A DNA stretch of 64,000 nt, taken from assembly GCA_900541835.1 (NCBI GenBank), contig UQLL01000008.1, positions 16,206 to 80,205 on the forward strand, written 5' to 3'. Both the position numbers and the translations under genes were made by a program. The stretch is from an uncultured Porphyromonadaceae bacterium (GTDB taxonomy: Bacteria > Bacteroidota > Bacteroidia > Bacteroidales > Muribaculaceae). The notes beneath the pieces are model-generated. The model worked only from the letters and a program-made list of their open reading frames with translations, made no database searches and was not told where the DNA came from. Shown here piece after piece: positions 25,559 through 35,077 of the stretch (its first letter is position 1; each line of letters starts with the position of its first letter).

Positions 25559-28500
25559 ATGCTTAAATTTTTCACACGAATCACTATGGCCGTGGCGTTT
25601 ATTCTCCTGCCCCAGATTGCCCTGGGGCAGGATGTTCTTTTGCGCGGCCACGTCGCCTCGTCGCGTAAGGCCGACGCCTCCGATGCCGCACCCGTGCACC
25701 TGGGTATGTACACTTTCCGTCCGGACGGCACCCAGTTCGCCCGCCTCAGCGGCGACGCCTCCGTCAGCGGCGCCTTCGGCGGTCTCTGGCAGAACGGCTA
25801 TTACTACCAGAGCAACGCCGCCGTGCGCGACGCCGCCAACCCGTCCGTAACATATCCAGGCATCGTCCGCTTCGACGCCTCCACCTGGACCCTTCAGGAG
25901 ACTACCCGCGTGGAGCGCTACCAGCTCTCAATGGACCTGGTAGACGATAACGGCGTCGTCTACGGCTGTTTCTACGACCCCTCCATGCGCGGTTGCTGCT
26001 GGGCCCGCATGAGCATGGAGCCCACCTACAAGTACCCCTACACCTATATAAAAAAGATGGAGATGCCCATGAGCGCCGTGGCCGTCAACCGCGACGGACA
26101 GGTCTTCGGAATCGGCGACGACGGCGTGCTCTACCGCATCGACAAGAACACCGGCGCCGCCACCATTGTCGGCGCCACCGACGTCATACCCGCCGCACTC
26201 TCCTCGGCCGCCATCGACCAGCGCACCGGGCTCATGTACTGGACCTGCATCACCAATCGCAACGAGAGCTGCATCTACGAGGTGAACACCGACACAGGCA
26301 AGGCCCGCAAGCTCGCCACGCTGCCATACTACGACCAGATAGTGGGCCTCGACGTGGTCTACGAGCCTGACGCCAAGGCGCCGGCCGTGCCCGTCAACCT
26401 CACCGCCGACTTCCCCAACGGATCCCGCTCCGGCAACGTCACCTTTCGCGTGCCCGGCACCACCGCGGACGGCACCATAGCCGCAGGCGACGTCGACTTC
26501 ACCCTCTTCGCCAACGGCGTGGAGGTGGCCAGCGGCACCGTACCCTACGGCACGCAGGTCACCCGGCCCCTGGAGATGGACTCTGACGCACACTACGAGT
26601 TCCGCGTTCGCCTCACCAACTCCGTCGGCGACAGCCACAAGGCCGCCACCGCCGCCTTCATCGGCAACGACATCCCCAAGGCCCCTGCCAACCCCACCAT
26701 CTCTTACGCCTCCGGCAAGTTCACTGTCAAATGGACCGCCGTCACCGCCGGCAACCGCGGCGGATTCATCGACAAGGCCCAGATGCGCTACCGTGTCACC
26801 CGAATGCCCGACAATGTGGTGGTGGCCGACAACCTCACTGCCGTCACCCTAACCGACCCCGTCGCAATCCCCGACAATTACACCGTATATTCATATAAGG
26901 TGGAGGCCATGTGCAACGGCAAGACTTCCGCCGCCGCAGTCACCAACAAGGTCGGCCTCGGCACCATCCAGCCCCCCTACCTCGAGACTTTCGACAACGC
27001 CGCCTCGCTGCTCAACTACACCATCATCGACGGCAACGCCGACAACAAGAAATGGGCGCACTTCGCTTCCTCGCAGATCGTGCGCTGTAATTTCACCGCC
27101 AACAAGGCCCAGGACGACTGGCTCGTCACGCCTGCCATCCGCCTGGAGGCCGGCAAGGCGTACCTCTACTCCTTCGACGCCGCCGTCTTCAACGACGCCT
27201 ACGGCGAGCACTTCGAGCTCAAGCTCGGCACGGCCCCCACGGCTGCAGCCATGACTACCACCCTCATCTCCGACACCGAAGTCAAGTCTAAGGGAGGCGT
27301 CACTTACGAGCGCTACATCACCGTGCCCGAGACCGGAGACTACTACGTAGGCCTGCATGCTATCTCTGCCAGCCCCAAGACCTACCTCCAGGCCGACAAT
27401 TTCGCCATCGCCGCCCCGCTGAGTTCCTTGGCACCCGGACTCTGCAAGTCTCTGACAGTCAGTCCCGACGCTTCCGGCTCACGCGTGGCCACCATCAGAG
27501 GTGCCGCTCCCGCCACCACTCTCGGTGGCGACAATCTCGCCCAGGTCAGCAAGATAGAACTATACCGCGACACGGTGCTGCTGACCACCCTCACTGGAAT
27601 CGCTCCCGGAGCCAATTTCACTTTCGAGGACAAGACTGCACCCTCCGCAGCTTCCTACATCTACTCTGCCATCGCCTACAACGCCCAGGGCGAGGGCGCA
27701 CGCACCCGCACACAGGCCTTCGTGGGCGTCAAGCGCTCCAAGCCCGTCACCGATGTCAAAATCACCGAAGTCAGCGACGGCGTGGCCCGCATCACCTGGA
27801 CCGCCCCCACCCAGGACGTTGACGGCGCCCCTCTCCCTGCCGGAAAGGTGCATTACACCCTGGTGCAGGCCAACAAGTCCGCACTGCCCGTCATTGTCGA
27901 CAGCCTCACCACCACCACCTACGACTGGGCCGTCACCGACGAAGGCCAGGCCATGGCCAACGTGGCCGTGATTGCCGTCACCGACGGTGGCTCCAGCGAC
28001 GCCGTGGCATCAGCCATGATTCCCGTCGGAAAGGCCTACGGCTTGCCTTTCGCCGAGTCCTTCGCCGCCAAGAGGAGCCACTCCGCCCTCGGCACCCGCA
28101 ACTATAACCTCACCTCCGTGTGGACATTCGCCGCCGACGGCGACCTGGTAGGCATAACCTCCGCTGACAACGACAATGGCTACATCTACGCCCGCACCAC
28201 CACCATGGGGCCCGCCGCCAGCATGCTCTTCACCGGCAAGATTGACCTGCGCCAGGCCGAGAACCCCTATTTCTCTTTCTTCGTCTACAACCTCCGCAAC
28301 GCCACCTCCAAGCCCGACAATACCAACATCGTGGAGCTAATGGTGCGCGTGGTAGGGGAGGACGACGACTTCCGTCAGCTCTCAGCACCCCAGTCGGTCC
28401 ACTCCCTCTGCGACTCGCTGGAAGAGGAACGCTGGTTCCCCGTCCGCACCGACCTCAGCGCCTTCAAGGGCAAGGTAATCCAGCTCGGAATCAAGGCCAC

Positions 28501-29935
28501 CGTCATGCGCTACCAGTACAACATTTTCGACAAGCTGACAGTAGGGGAGACTTACGCCCGCAACGTCAGCGTCGACCCACCAGTGGCCCCTGCCCGCATC
28601 CGCGCCAACGTGCCCTTCACCGTCAGCGTGCCCGTCCGCAACCTCGGCACGGAGAGAGCCTTGGGCTACACCGTCGAGCTCTACCGCACCACATCCGACG
28701 CACCCCTGGCAAGCAACAACACCGGCGCCTCCATCCCCACCGACTCCGTGGTGTACGTCGACTTCCCCGCCACCCTCTCGCTCATGGACTCAACAGCCGT
28801 CGGCTACTACGCCAAGGTCAGCATGGTCGGCGACATGGACGCTGCCGACAACATCTCCGAAACCGCCACCGTCCGGATGCGCCACAGCGACAAGCCCGCT
28901 CCCCGGCAGCTCATGGTCACCAAAGGCGGCGACGGACGACCTTCCCTCTCCTGGTCCATCCCCGAGCTCGGCAACCTCGCCCAGAAGCACGATGTCGTCG
29001 ATGACTTCGATAGCTACGACGCCTTCACCCACACCGACATCGGCGACTGGGTGACCGTCGATGGCGACCGACAGCCCGTCGGCAGCATCAGCGGTGTGTA
29101 CGTGCCGAGCATCATCGCCGGCAAGACTCTCGCCTCCTTCTTCATCTTCGACCGCGACGGCGGCGCGTTCAACTCCACATTCGACGCTCACTCCGGCACC
29201 CGCTTCTTAGCCACTTTCTTCCGCCAGGACGATGGTAAGGTCGACGACTGGGCCATCTCTCCCCTCCTCAGCGGCGATGCACAGCCCATCACCCTGTGGG
29301 CCAAGAGCTATAACGCCAAGTATCCCGAGACCTTCGAGGTCCTCTACTCAACCGCCGAAGGCGCCGACACCGCCGCTTTCACCCTGCTCGACACCAAGGC
29401 GCGCATCAGCAATGTCTGGACGCAGTACACTTTTGACCTGCCCGCCGGAGCACGCCGCTTCGCCATCCGCAGCGTCAGTACCGGAGCCTTCCTGCTCATG
29501 GTCGACGACGTAGCCTACACTGCCGCACCCAGCGCCGTGAGCGGTTACCACATCTACCGCGACGGACAGCGTCTCACCACCGAGCCTGTCTCCGGCACCA
29601 CCTATTCCGACACGTCGCTGCCGGCCGACAGTAAGGGCACCGTCACCTACCAGGTGACGGCCATGTACGGCGCCAAGGAGTCCGACGCCTCCAACCGGGG
29701 CGACTACAGCTCCGGCATTGGCGCCCTCCAAGACTCCGCCCCCTTCCGCGTCGTCGGAGGCATCGGTTCCATCACCATCCTCACCGAGGGCGGCCTGCCC
29801 GTCACTGTCACCTCCGTGGGCGGCGTCCGAATCCACGGTACCCTCGCCGCACCCGCGTCGCTGATCCTCGGCGCCGCTCCCGGCATCTACATCGTACGCG
29901 CCGGAAGCCACTCCGCCAAGGTCCTCGTACGCTGA
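25559..29935 (+). CDS. large secreted protein with fibronectin III and choice-of-anchor-J domains
   Basis: 1458 residues. The signal peptide is MLKFFTRITMAVAFILLPQIALG. A beta-propeller-like N-terminal region (about 60-280) is followed by repeated fibronectin III-like modules (VNLTADFPNGSRSGNVTF, KPVTDVKITEVSDGVARITW and others). Choice-of-anchor-J-like jelly rolls occur near 480-600 (PYLETFDNAASLLNYTIIDG) and 1145-1290 (DDFDSYDAFTHTDIGDWVTV). The end, APGIYIVRAGSHSAKVLVR, looks like a type A T9SS sorting domain. Such proteins are surface adhesins or glycan- or protein-binding scaffolds; I see no enzyme motif. It stands alone between a strong promoter and a long inverted repeat. Confidence 0.82.
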   Translation: MLKFFTRITMAVAFILLPQIALGQDVLLRGHVASSRKADASDAAPVHLGMYTFRPDGTQFARLSGDASVSGAFGGLWQNGYYYQSNAAVRDAANPSVTYPGIVRFDASTWTLQETTRVERYQLSMDLVDDNGVVYGCFYDPSMRGCCWARMSMEPTYKYPYTYIKKMEMPMSAVAVNRDGQVFGIGDDGVLYRIDKNTGAATIVGATDVIPAALSSAAIDQRTGLMYWTCITNRNESCIYEVNTDTGKARKLATLPYYDQIVGLDVVYEPDAKAPAVPVNLTADFPNGSRSGNVTFRVPGTTADGTIAAGDVDFTLFANGVEVASGTVPYGTQVTRPLEMDSDAHYEFRVRLTNSVGDSHKAATAAFIGNDIPKAPANPTISYASGKFTVKWTAVTAGNRGGFIDKAQMRYRVTRMPDNVVVADNLTAVTLTDPVAIPDNYTVYSYKVEAMCNGKTSAAAVTNKVGLGTIQPPYLETFDNAASLLNYTIIDGNADNKKWAHFASSQIVRCNFTANKAQDDWLVTPAIRLEAGKAYLYSFDAAVFNDAYGEHFELKLGTAPTAAAMTTTLISDTEVKSKGGVTYERYITVPETGDYYVGLHAISASPKTYLQADNFAIAAPLSSLAPGLCKSLTVSPDASGSRVATIRGAAPATTLGGDNLAQVSKIELYRDTVLLTTLTGIAPGANFTFEDKTAPSAASYIYSAIAYNAQGEGARTRTQAFVGVKRSKPVTDVKITEVSDGVARITWTAPTQDVDGAPLPAGKVHYTLVQANKSALPVIVDSLTTTTYDWAVTDEGQAMANVAVIAVTDGGSSDAVASAMIPVGKAYGLPFAESFAAKRSHSALGTRNYNLTSVWTFAADGDLVGITSADNDNGYIYARTTTMGPAASMLFTGKIDLRQAENPYFSFFVYNLRNATSKPDNTNIVELMVRVVGEDDDFRQLSAPQSVHSLCDSLEEERWFPVRTDLSAFKGKVIQLGIKATVMRYQYNIFDKLTVGETYARNVSVDPPVAPARIRANVPFTVSVPVRNLGTERALGYTVELYRTTSDAPLASNNTGASIPTDSVVYVDFPATLSLMDSTAVGYYAKVSMVGDMDAADNISETATVRMRHSDKPAPRQLMVTKGGDGRPSLSWSIPELGNLAQKHDVVDDFDSYDAFTHTDIGDWVTVDGDRQPVGSISGVYVPSIIAGKTLASFFIFDRDGGAFNSTFDAHSGTRFLATFFRQDDGKVDDWAISPLLSGDAQPITLWAKSYNAKYPETFEVLYSTAEGADTAAFTLLDTKARISNVWTQYTFDLPAGARRFAIRSVSTGAFLLMVDDVAYTAAPSAVSGYHIYRDGQRLTTEPVSGTTYSDTSLPADSKGTVTYQVTAMYGAKESDASNRGDYSSGIGALQDSAPFRVVGGIGSITILTEGGLPVTVTSVGGVRIHGTLAAPASLILGAAPGIYIVRAGSHSAKVLVR

Positions 29936-29937
29936 TA

Positions 29938-30017
29938 AGCTGAGTGCTGAGAGCTGAGAGGTTGCTGACCCCGGGTATCGCTACCCGCTTTCCGCTCTCA
30001 GCCCTCAGCTCTCGGCT
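29938..30017. repeat. inverted repeat of the GAGAGTTGAG family, after the surface protein gene
   Basis: Arms 29938-29960 and 29995-30017 are complementary with a few mismatches (AGCTGAGTGCTGAGAGCTG against its reverse complement). An inner dyad CGGGTA/TACCCG lies in the loop. It starts 3 bases after the stop and probably works as terminator. Confidence 0.75.
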
Positions 30018-30021
30018 TTCT

Positions 30022-30053
30022 TTTGCCCGTATTGCAAAATATTGTTAACTTTG
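30022..30053 (+). promoter_or_regulatory. promoter of the DUF4494 gene
   Basis: TTTG (30022-30025), 20 bases, TAACTTTG (30046-30053). Leader of about 70 bases. Confidence 0.78.
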
Positions 30054-30130
30054 CAGTGACAAACAAGCACGGGCCGGACCCACAGAACCTCGGCCCGCAT
30101 CCGATTGTTTACACACTAACACTGCAAAGC

Positions 30131-30568
30131 ATGTCACTCTGGTTTGAATGTAAAGTGCGCTATGACAAGACCATGGAAAACGGCGCCGTCAAGAAAGTCA
30201 ACGAGCCCTACCTGGTCGACGCCCTCAGCTTCACCGAAGCCGAGGCACGTATCATCGAGGAACGCACCCCCTATATCTCCGGCGAGTTCACCGTCTCCGC
30301 CGTCAAGAAGACCCGCATAGCCGAAATCTTCGCCGACCCCTCGGCCGACGACCGCTTCTACATGGTAAAGGTCAACTTCATCACCCTCGACGAGAAGTCC
30401 GGCATGGAGAAGAAGAGCGCCTCGCACATTTTGGTGCAGGCCAACGACTTCGCTTCCGCCCTCAAACGCTTCAACGACGGCATGAACGGCTCCGCCGCCG
30501 ACTACGAGATTGCCTCCATCGTCGAGACACCTCTCCTTGACGTCTACAACGTCAAAGCTACCGCTTGA
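30131..30568 (+). CDS. DUF4494 domain protein
   Basis: 145 residues from the ATG at 30131 (MSLWFECKVRYDKTMENG). The strings VNEPYLVDALSFTEAEARI and YMVKVNFITLDEKSGMEKK match what I know of DUF4494, a cytosolic Bacteroidetes family of unknown function. The frame is open upstream to 30023, but that part lies before or at the transcription start. It is followed after 65 bases by the YggS-like gene, a common neighbour in this order. Confidence 0.85.
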   Translation: MSLWFECKVRYDKTMENGAVKKVNEPYLVDALSFTEAEARIIEERTPYISGEFTVSAVKKTRIAEIFADPSADDRFYMVKVNFITLDEKSGMEKKSASHILVQANDFASALKRFNDGMNGSAADYEIASIVETPLLDVYNVKATA

Positions 30569-30598
30569 CCCGTGTCCTCAATCAGCCATTACTCTGAA

Positions 30599-30624
30599 AT
30601 TGGCGTCCGCTTCAGCGTGGCGCA
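30599..30624 (+). repeat. 26-base CCGCTTCAGCG element before the PLP-binding protein gene
   Basis: Begins ATTGGCGTCCGCTTCAGCG and ends TGGCGCA, ending 9 bases before the next ATG. Confidence 0.78.
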
Positions 30625-30633
30625 CTGAGTCAA

Positions 30634-31308
30634 ATGATCAGCCAAAACCTGCAAAGAATCCTCGCCCAGCTCCCCGCCGGCGTCTCCCTGGTGGCCGTCA
30701 GCAAGTTCAACCCCGTGGAGTCCATCCGCCAGGCCTACGATGCCGGACAGCGCCTCTTCGGCGAAAGCCGCGTTCAGGAGCTCCTGACAAAGATTTCGGA
30801 ACTCCCGGCCGACATCCGCTGGCACTTTATCGGCCATCTCCAGACCAACAAGGCCCGCAAGATTGTAGGCCGCGTGGCTCTCATCGAGAGCATCGACAGC
30901 GAGAAACTCCTCGCCCTGGTCTCTGACGAGGCTGTGAAGCAGGAACTGGTGCAGGACGTCCTGCTGCAGGTTCACGTCGCCGCCGAAGAAACCAAGTTCG
31001 GCTTCGCCCCTGCGGAGCTGGCGGAGTTCGTTTCCACCCTCCCCTGGGAGCGATACCCCGGCGTCCGCATACGAGGCGTCATGGGCATGGCCTCCAACGT
31101 CGACGATCCCGAGCGCATCCTCGCTGACTTCCGCGACATCCGTGCCGCCTTCGACCACATCCGCAGCCAGTATGCAGACCTGCTGCCCGCCTTCGACACC
31201 GTCAGCATGGGCATGAGCGGCGACTGGCAATACGCCGCCGCCTCCGGCTCCACCCTCGTCCGACTCGGCTCCGCAATCTTCGGCCCCCGAATGTACCAGA
31301 ACCACTGA
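30634..31308 (+). CDS. YggS/PLPBP family pyridoxal phosphate-binding protein
   Basis: 224 residues, the usual length. The PLP lysine is in VSLVAVSKFNPVESI (Lys25); GESRVQELLTKI, WHFIGHLQTNKAR and LLQVHVAAEETKFGF follow, with MGMSGDWQYAAASGSTLVRLGS near the end. These proteins keep vitamin B6 and amino-acid pools balanced and have no known catalytic turnover. The start at 30634 directly follows a 26-base dispersed element that may supply its translation-start region. Confidence 0.93.
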   Translation: MISQNLQRILAQLPAGVSLVAVSKFNPVESIRQAYDAGQRLFGESRVQELLTKISELPADIRWHFIGHLQTNKARKIVGRVALIESIDSEKLLALVSDEAVKQELVQDVLLQVHVAAEETKFGFAPAELAEFVSTLPWERYPGVRIRGVMGMASNVDDPERILADFRDIRAAFDHIRSQYADLLPAFDTVSMGMSGDWQYAAASGSTLVRLGSAIFGPRMYQNH

Positions 31309-31351
31309 CGAGGCAAGAGTTAAATTCGTAAGGCGGAGATATGCCCCTGTA

Positions 31352-31377
31352 ATTGGCCCCCGCTTCAGCGCGGTGCA
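31352..31377 (+). repeat. 26-base CCGCTTCAGCG element before the sugar transporter gene
   Basis: Begins ATTGGCCCCCGCTTCAGCG and ends CGGTGCA, 29 bases before the ATG at 31407. Confidence 0.75.
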
Positions 31378-31406
31378 TTCCATCAAAGCAGAAACAACCA
31401 TTTAAT

Positions 31407-32897
31407 ATGAGCACACCAATTCCCACGCACAGGCGCAGCTACGTACTGCCCATCATCGTGATGTTCTTCCTCTTCGCGATGATCTCGTTCGTCACGGGCT
31501 TCCAGAACCCGTTCGGCGTCATCCTCAAAGAGCAGCTCTCGCTCAACAACTTCCAGAGCCAGCTGGGCAACCTGGCCAACTTCATCGCCTACGCCTTCAT
31601 GGGCTTGCCCGCCGGCCTGCTGCTCCAGAAGAAAGGCTACAAGTTCTCGGCCGTAATGGCCGTGCTCGTCGGCCTCGTGGGAGTTTGCATGATGTTCATA
31701 TCCAGCCTATTTGACGACAAAGGAACCATCTTCACCGTATACCTTGTCGGAGCTTTCGTGGCCGGCTTCTCCATGTGCATGCTCAACACCGTCGTCAACC
31801 CCATGCTCAACACTTTGGGCGGAGGCGGCAAGCGCGGCAACCAGCTCATACAGTTCGGCGGCTCGTGCAACTCCCTGGCTGCCACCATCTGCCCCGTCCT
31901 GGTCGGTTACCTGCTCGGCTCCTCCATGGTCGGCAAGACCCTGGTCGACGCGTGGCCCGCTTTGTTCATCGCCATGGGCATCTTCGGCCTCGCGCTCGTC
32001 GTGCTCCTGGCCACAAAGCTCCCCGAGCCACAGCTCGAAGAGCGTAAGATCGAAGGCCCCGTCAAGGATAACCCCACTCTGCGCAAGGCATTCCGCTTCC
32101 CCAACTACGTGCTCGGCGTCATCGCCATCTTCCTCTACGTCGGCGTCGAAGTAGGCATCCCCAACTTTGCCAACCTCTACATGACCGCCCCCACCATGGA
32201 GCAGGCGCAGGGCCGCGTGGCCGAATACAACCACCAGCAGCAGGACCAGGAATACAAGGCGACTCTCAAGGATGACCAGATCATCGACGAAGACGATTTC
32301 GGCATCTCCCAACAGATAGTGAAGGGCGAGCTCTACTCCGGCCTCGGCATGGCAGCAGGCACCGCCGGCACGCTCGTCGGCATGTACTGGTTCCTCATGC
32401 TCGTCGGCCGACTCATCGGCGGCATCGTCGGCGGCAAAGTCTCGCCTAAGACCATGCTTGCCGTCGTCTCCTCGTTCGTCATCGTCATGCTCCTGTGTGC
32501 TCTCTGCTTCGACGGCACCGTGCAGATACGCGTGCCGGGCATCGACACCACGTCCATGAGCTTCGCCATGGTGCCCGTGAGCATCACCATGCTCTTCATC
32601 GTGCTCTGTGGTCTGGGCACTTCCGTCATGTGGGGCGCTGTCTTCAACCTCGCCACCGAGGGCCTGGGCAAGTACACAGCCGTGGCCTCCGGCTTCTTCA
32701 TGGTCATGGTCTGCGGCGGAGGCATCCTGCCGCTGGTCCAGGGCGTCATCGCCGACTGGAGCGGATACCTCGCCTCCTACTGGATTCCCATCGTGGCCGT
32801 TGTCTACCTCCTCTTCTACGCTCTCGTAGGCAGCCGCGTCACCCGCCGCGACGTCGTCGCCGACGAGATAGAAAAAGCCGACGGCATGGACATCTGA
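31407..32897 (+). CDS. sugar MFS transporter, FHS family (GluP/FucP-like)
   Basis: 496 residues from ATG 31407 (MSTPIPTHRRSYVLP), about twelve membrane segments. FVTGFQNPFGVILKEQL is the FHS-family N-terminal motif, with NPMLNTLGGGGKRGNQL in helix 5 and the C-terminal LATEGLGKYTAVASGFFMVM. These permeases import glucose, galactose or fucose with protons. An unusually long acidic insertion (about 270-315, EYNHQQQDQEYKATLKDD) sits in a loop of the second half. It lies 40 bases before the transketolase gene, which suggests joint use of imported sugar. Confidence 0.88.
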   Translation: MSTPIPTHRRSYVLPIIVMFFLFAMISFVTGFQNPFGVILKEQLSLNNFQSQLGNLANFIAYAFMGLPAGLLLQKKGYKFSAVMAVLVGLVGVCMMFISSLFDDKGTIFTVYLVGAFVAGFSMCMLNTVVNPMLNTLGGGGKRGNQLIQFGGSCNSLAATICPVLVGYLLGSSMVGKTLVDAWPALFIAMGIFGLALVVLLATKLPEPQLEERKIEGPVKDNPTLRKAFRFPNYVLGVIAIFLYVGVEVGIPNFANLYMTAPTMEQAQGRVAEYNHQQQDQEYKATLKDDQIIDEDDFGISQQIVKGELYSGLGMAAGTAGTLVGMYWFLMLVGRLIGGIVGGKVSPKTMLAVVSSFVIVMLLCALCFDGTVQIRVPGIDTTSMSFAMVPVSITMLFIVLCGLGTSVMWGAVFNLATEGLGKYTAVASGFFMVMVCGGGILPLVQGVIADWSGYLASYWIPIVAVVYLLFYALVGSRVTRRDVVADEIEKADGMDI

Positions 32898-32937
32898 CCC
32901 GTAATCTTCCCACACCACCGATAAACCTTAAAACACA

Positions 32938-34962
32938 ATGGATACCAAACAGATGAACCGCGCGGCCGACAACCTGCGCATCCTCATAGCCTCCATGGTA
33001 GAGAAGGCCAAGTCCGGCCATCCCGGAGGCGCCATGGGCGGAGCCGACTTCATCAACGTGCTCTATTCCAAGTTCCTCGTCTACGACCCCAGCGACCCCT
33101 TGTGGATAGCCCGCGACCGATTCTTCCTCGACCCCGGCCACATGTCTCCCATGCTCTATTCCGTGCTCGCCATGTCCGGCTTCTACACCGTCGACGAGCT
33201 CCGGCAGTTCCGCCAGTGGGGATCCGTGACGCCCGGCCATCCCGAGCTCGACCCCAGGCGAGGGGTAGAGAACAGCTCCGGCCCACTCGGCCAGGGCCAT
33301 GTCATGGCCGTAGGCTGCGCCATAGCCGAGCGCTTCCTCGTGCAGCGCTTCGGCGAGACACTCGCACACAAGACCTACGCCTTCATCTCCGACGGCGGCA
33401 TACAGGAAGAGATCTCCCAGGGTGCCGGGCGTATCGCCGGCCAGCTCGGCCTCCACAACCTCATCATGTTCTACGACAGCAACGACGTCCAGCTCTCCAC
33501 CATGGTCCACGATGTTGACCGCGAGGACGTCGCCGCCAAGTACCGCGCATGGGGCTGGAACGTGCTCGACATCGACGGCACCGATCCTCGGGCCATCGCC
33601 GGAGCGCTCAAGGTGGCAGTGGAGGAGAAGAAGCGTCCGACCCTTATCATCGGCCACACCATCATGGCCCGCGGAGCGGTCGCTGCCGACGGCACCAGCT
33701 TCGAAGGCAAGATTTCCACCCACGGGCAGCCCCTGAGCAAGGCCGGCGCCGACATGGACAAGACCATCCGCCACCTCGGTGGCGACCCCCAGGACCCCTG
33801 GCTCATCTTCCCCGAGGCCGAGGCACTCTACCGCGAACGCCGCCGCGAACTCCAGGAAATAGTCGCCTCCCGCCACGCCGAAGAGTCCCAGTGGCGCCAG
33901 GCCAACCCCGACTCCGCTGCCCTGCTCGACCGCTACCTCTCAGGCAAGCTCCCCGACTTCGACTGGAACGCCATACCCCTCAAGGCCGACATGGCCACCC
34001 GCAACTCCTCAGCCGCCGTGCTCGGCTACCTCGCACAGCACGTCGGCAACATGATCGTCTCCTCCGCCGACCTCAGCAACTCCGACAAGACCGACGGCTT
34101 CCTCAAGCAGACCCACCCCCTGACCATCGGTGACTTCTCCGGCGCCTTCCTCCAGGCCGGCGTGGCCGAGCTCACCATGGCCTGCATCGTCAACGGCATC
34201 GTCCTCCACCAGGGCCTCTGCGCCGCCTGCGGCACCTTCTTCGTCTTCTCCGACTACATGAAGCCCGCCATCCGTATGTCCGCCCTCCAGGAGCTCCCCG
34301 CCAAATACATTTTCTCCCACGACGCCTTCCGTGTCGGCGAGGATGGCCCCACCCACCAGCCCGTAGAGCAGGAGGCACAGATACGCCTGCTCGAGCAGAT
34401 GAACAACCTCAGCGGCAACATGGCCGCCCTCGTGCTGCGCCCTGCCGACAGCGCCGAGTGCGTGCAGTGCTACAAGCTCGCCATGGAGAACAACGACAGT
34501 CCCAGCATCCTCATCCTCTCCCGCCAGGATATCAAGGACGTACCCTGCCCGGCCGAGACTGTAGCCGCCGGCGTGCCCCGCGGAGCATACGTGGTAGCCG
34601 ACGAACCCGACGCACAGATTACCCTGCTGGCCAACGGAAGCGAAGTCAGCCTCCTGAGCGACGTGCAGCAGCAGCTCAAGGCAGAGGGCATCCCCGCCCG
34701 ACTCGTCTCCATGCCCAGCGTCGGCCTGTTCATGCGCCAGGACCCCGCCTACCGCGAGCAGGTGCTTCCCTCCGCCATCCCCGTATACGCACTCAGCGCC
34801 GGCCTTCCCGCAGCCCTCATGCCCGCACTCCAGGGACACCGCTACCAGGCCAAGGGGCTGCAGCGCTTCGGAGCCTCCGCCCCCTACAAAGTCCTCGACC
34901 GAGAGTTCGGCTTCACCACCCACAACATCGTAGCCCAGATTAAACTTTTTTGCAGAAATTGA
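32938..34962 (+). CDS. tkt: transketolase
   Basis: 674 residues. Transketolase moves two-carbon units between sugar phosphates in the pentose phosphate pathway, using thiamine diphosphate. Motifs: KSGHPGGAMGGADF near the N-terminus, ENSSGPLGQGH, the ThDP site ISDGGIQEEISQGAG (the usual GDGxxxEG is altered to SDGGIQEE), and ADLSNSDKT and HDAFRVGEDGPTHQPVEQ in the pyrimidine domain. Normal length and no sign of damage. Likely co-transcribed with the sugar transporter. Confidence 0.95.
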   Translation: MDTKQMNRAADNLRILIASMVEKAKSGHPGGAMGGADFINVLYSKFLVYDPSDPLWIARDRFFLDPGHMSPMLYSVLAMSGFYTVDELRQFRQWGSVTPGHPELDPRRGVENSSGPLGQGHVMAVGCAIAERFLVQRFGETLAHKTYAFISDGGIQEEISQGAGRIAGQLGLHNLIMFYDSNDVQLSTMVHDVDREDVAAKYRAWGWNVLDIDGTDPRAIAGALKVAVEEKKRPTLIIGHTIMARGAVAADGTSFEGKISTHGQPLSKAGADMDKTIRHLGGDPQDPWLIFPEAEALYRERRRELQEIVASRHAEESQWRQANPDSAALLDRYLSGKLPDFDWNAIPLKADMATRNSSAAVLGYLAQHVGNMIVSSADLSNSDKTDGFLKQTHPLTIGDFSGAFLQAGVAELTMACIVNGIVLHQGLCAACGTFFVFSDYMKPAIRMSALQELPAKYIFSHDAFRVGEDGPTHQPVEQEAQIRLLEQMNNLSGNMAALVLRPADSAECVQCYKLAMENNDSPSILILSRQDIKDVPCPAETVAAGVPRGAYVVADEPDAQITLLANGSEVSLLSDVQQQLKAEGIPARLVSMPSVGLFMRQDPAYREQVLPSAIPVYALSAGLPAALMPALQGHRYQAKGLQRFGASAPYKVLDREFGFTTHNIVAQIKLFCRN

Positions 34963-34983
34963 GTTTAAGTTAAAAAGATTTAC

Positions 34984-34991
34984 TAACTTTG
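34984..34991 (+). promoter_or_regulatory. -7 box of the OmpA promoter
   Basis: TAACTTTG, 86 bases before the start codon; the -33 region offers only ATTG or TTGA at suitable spacing. Confidence 0.6.
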
Positions 34992-35003
34992 CAACGAAAT
35001 TCG

Positions 35004-35048
35004 CCCTGCGGTTTCGGGCTTGGTGTCAGCCACACCCGAAACTGCGGG
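35004..35048 (+). promoter_or_regulatory. long hairpin in the ompA-like leader
   Basis: CCCTGCGGTTTCGGG (35004-35018) pairs with CCCGAAACTGCGGG (35035-35048), with one bulged base and one G-U pair. A competing inner pairing GGTGT/ACACC lies in the loop. No U-tract follows, so it is more likely an mRNA stabiliser or control element than a terminator. Confidence 0.65.
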
Positions 35049-35077
35049 TGTTGCAAAGTAAAAAACAATCTCACGAT

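Noticed and set aside
25380..25560. Possible small gene before the giant surface protein
   Set aside because: Only short frames; the stretch is better explained by the rng terminator and the promoter at 25505-25535.
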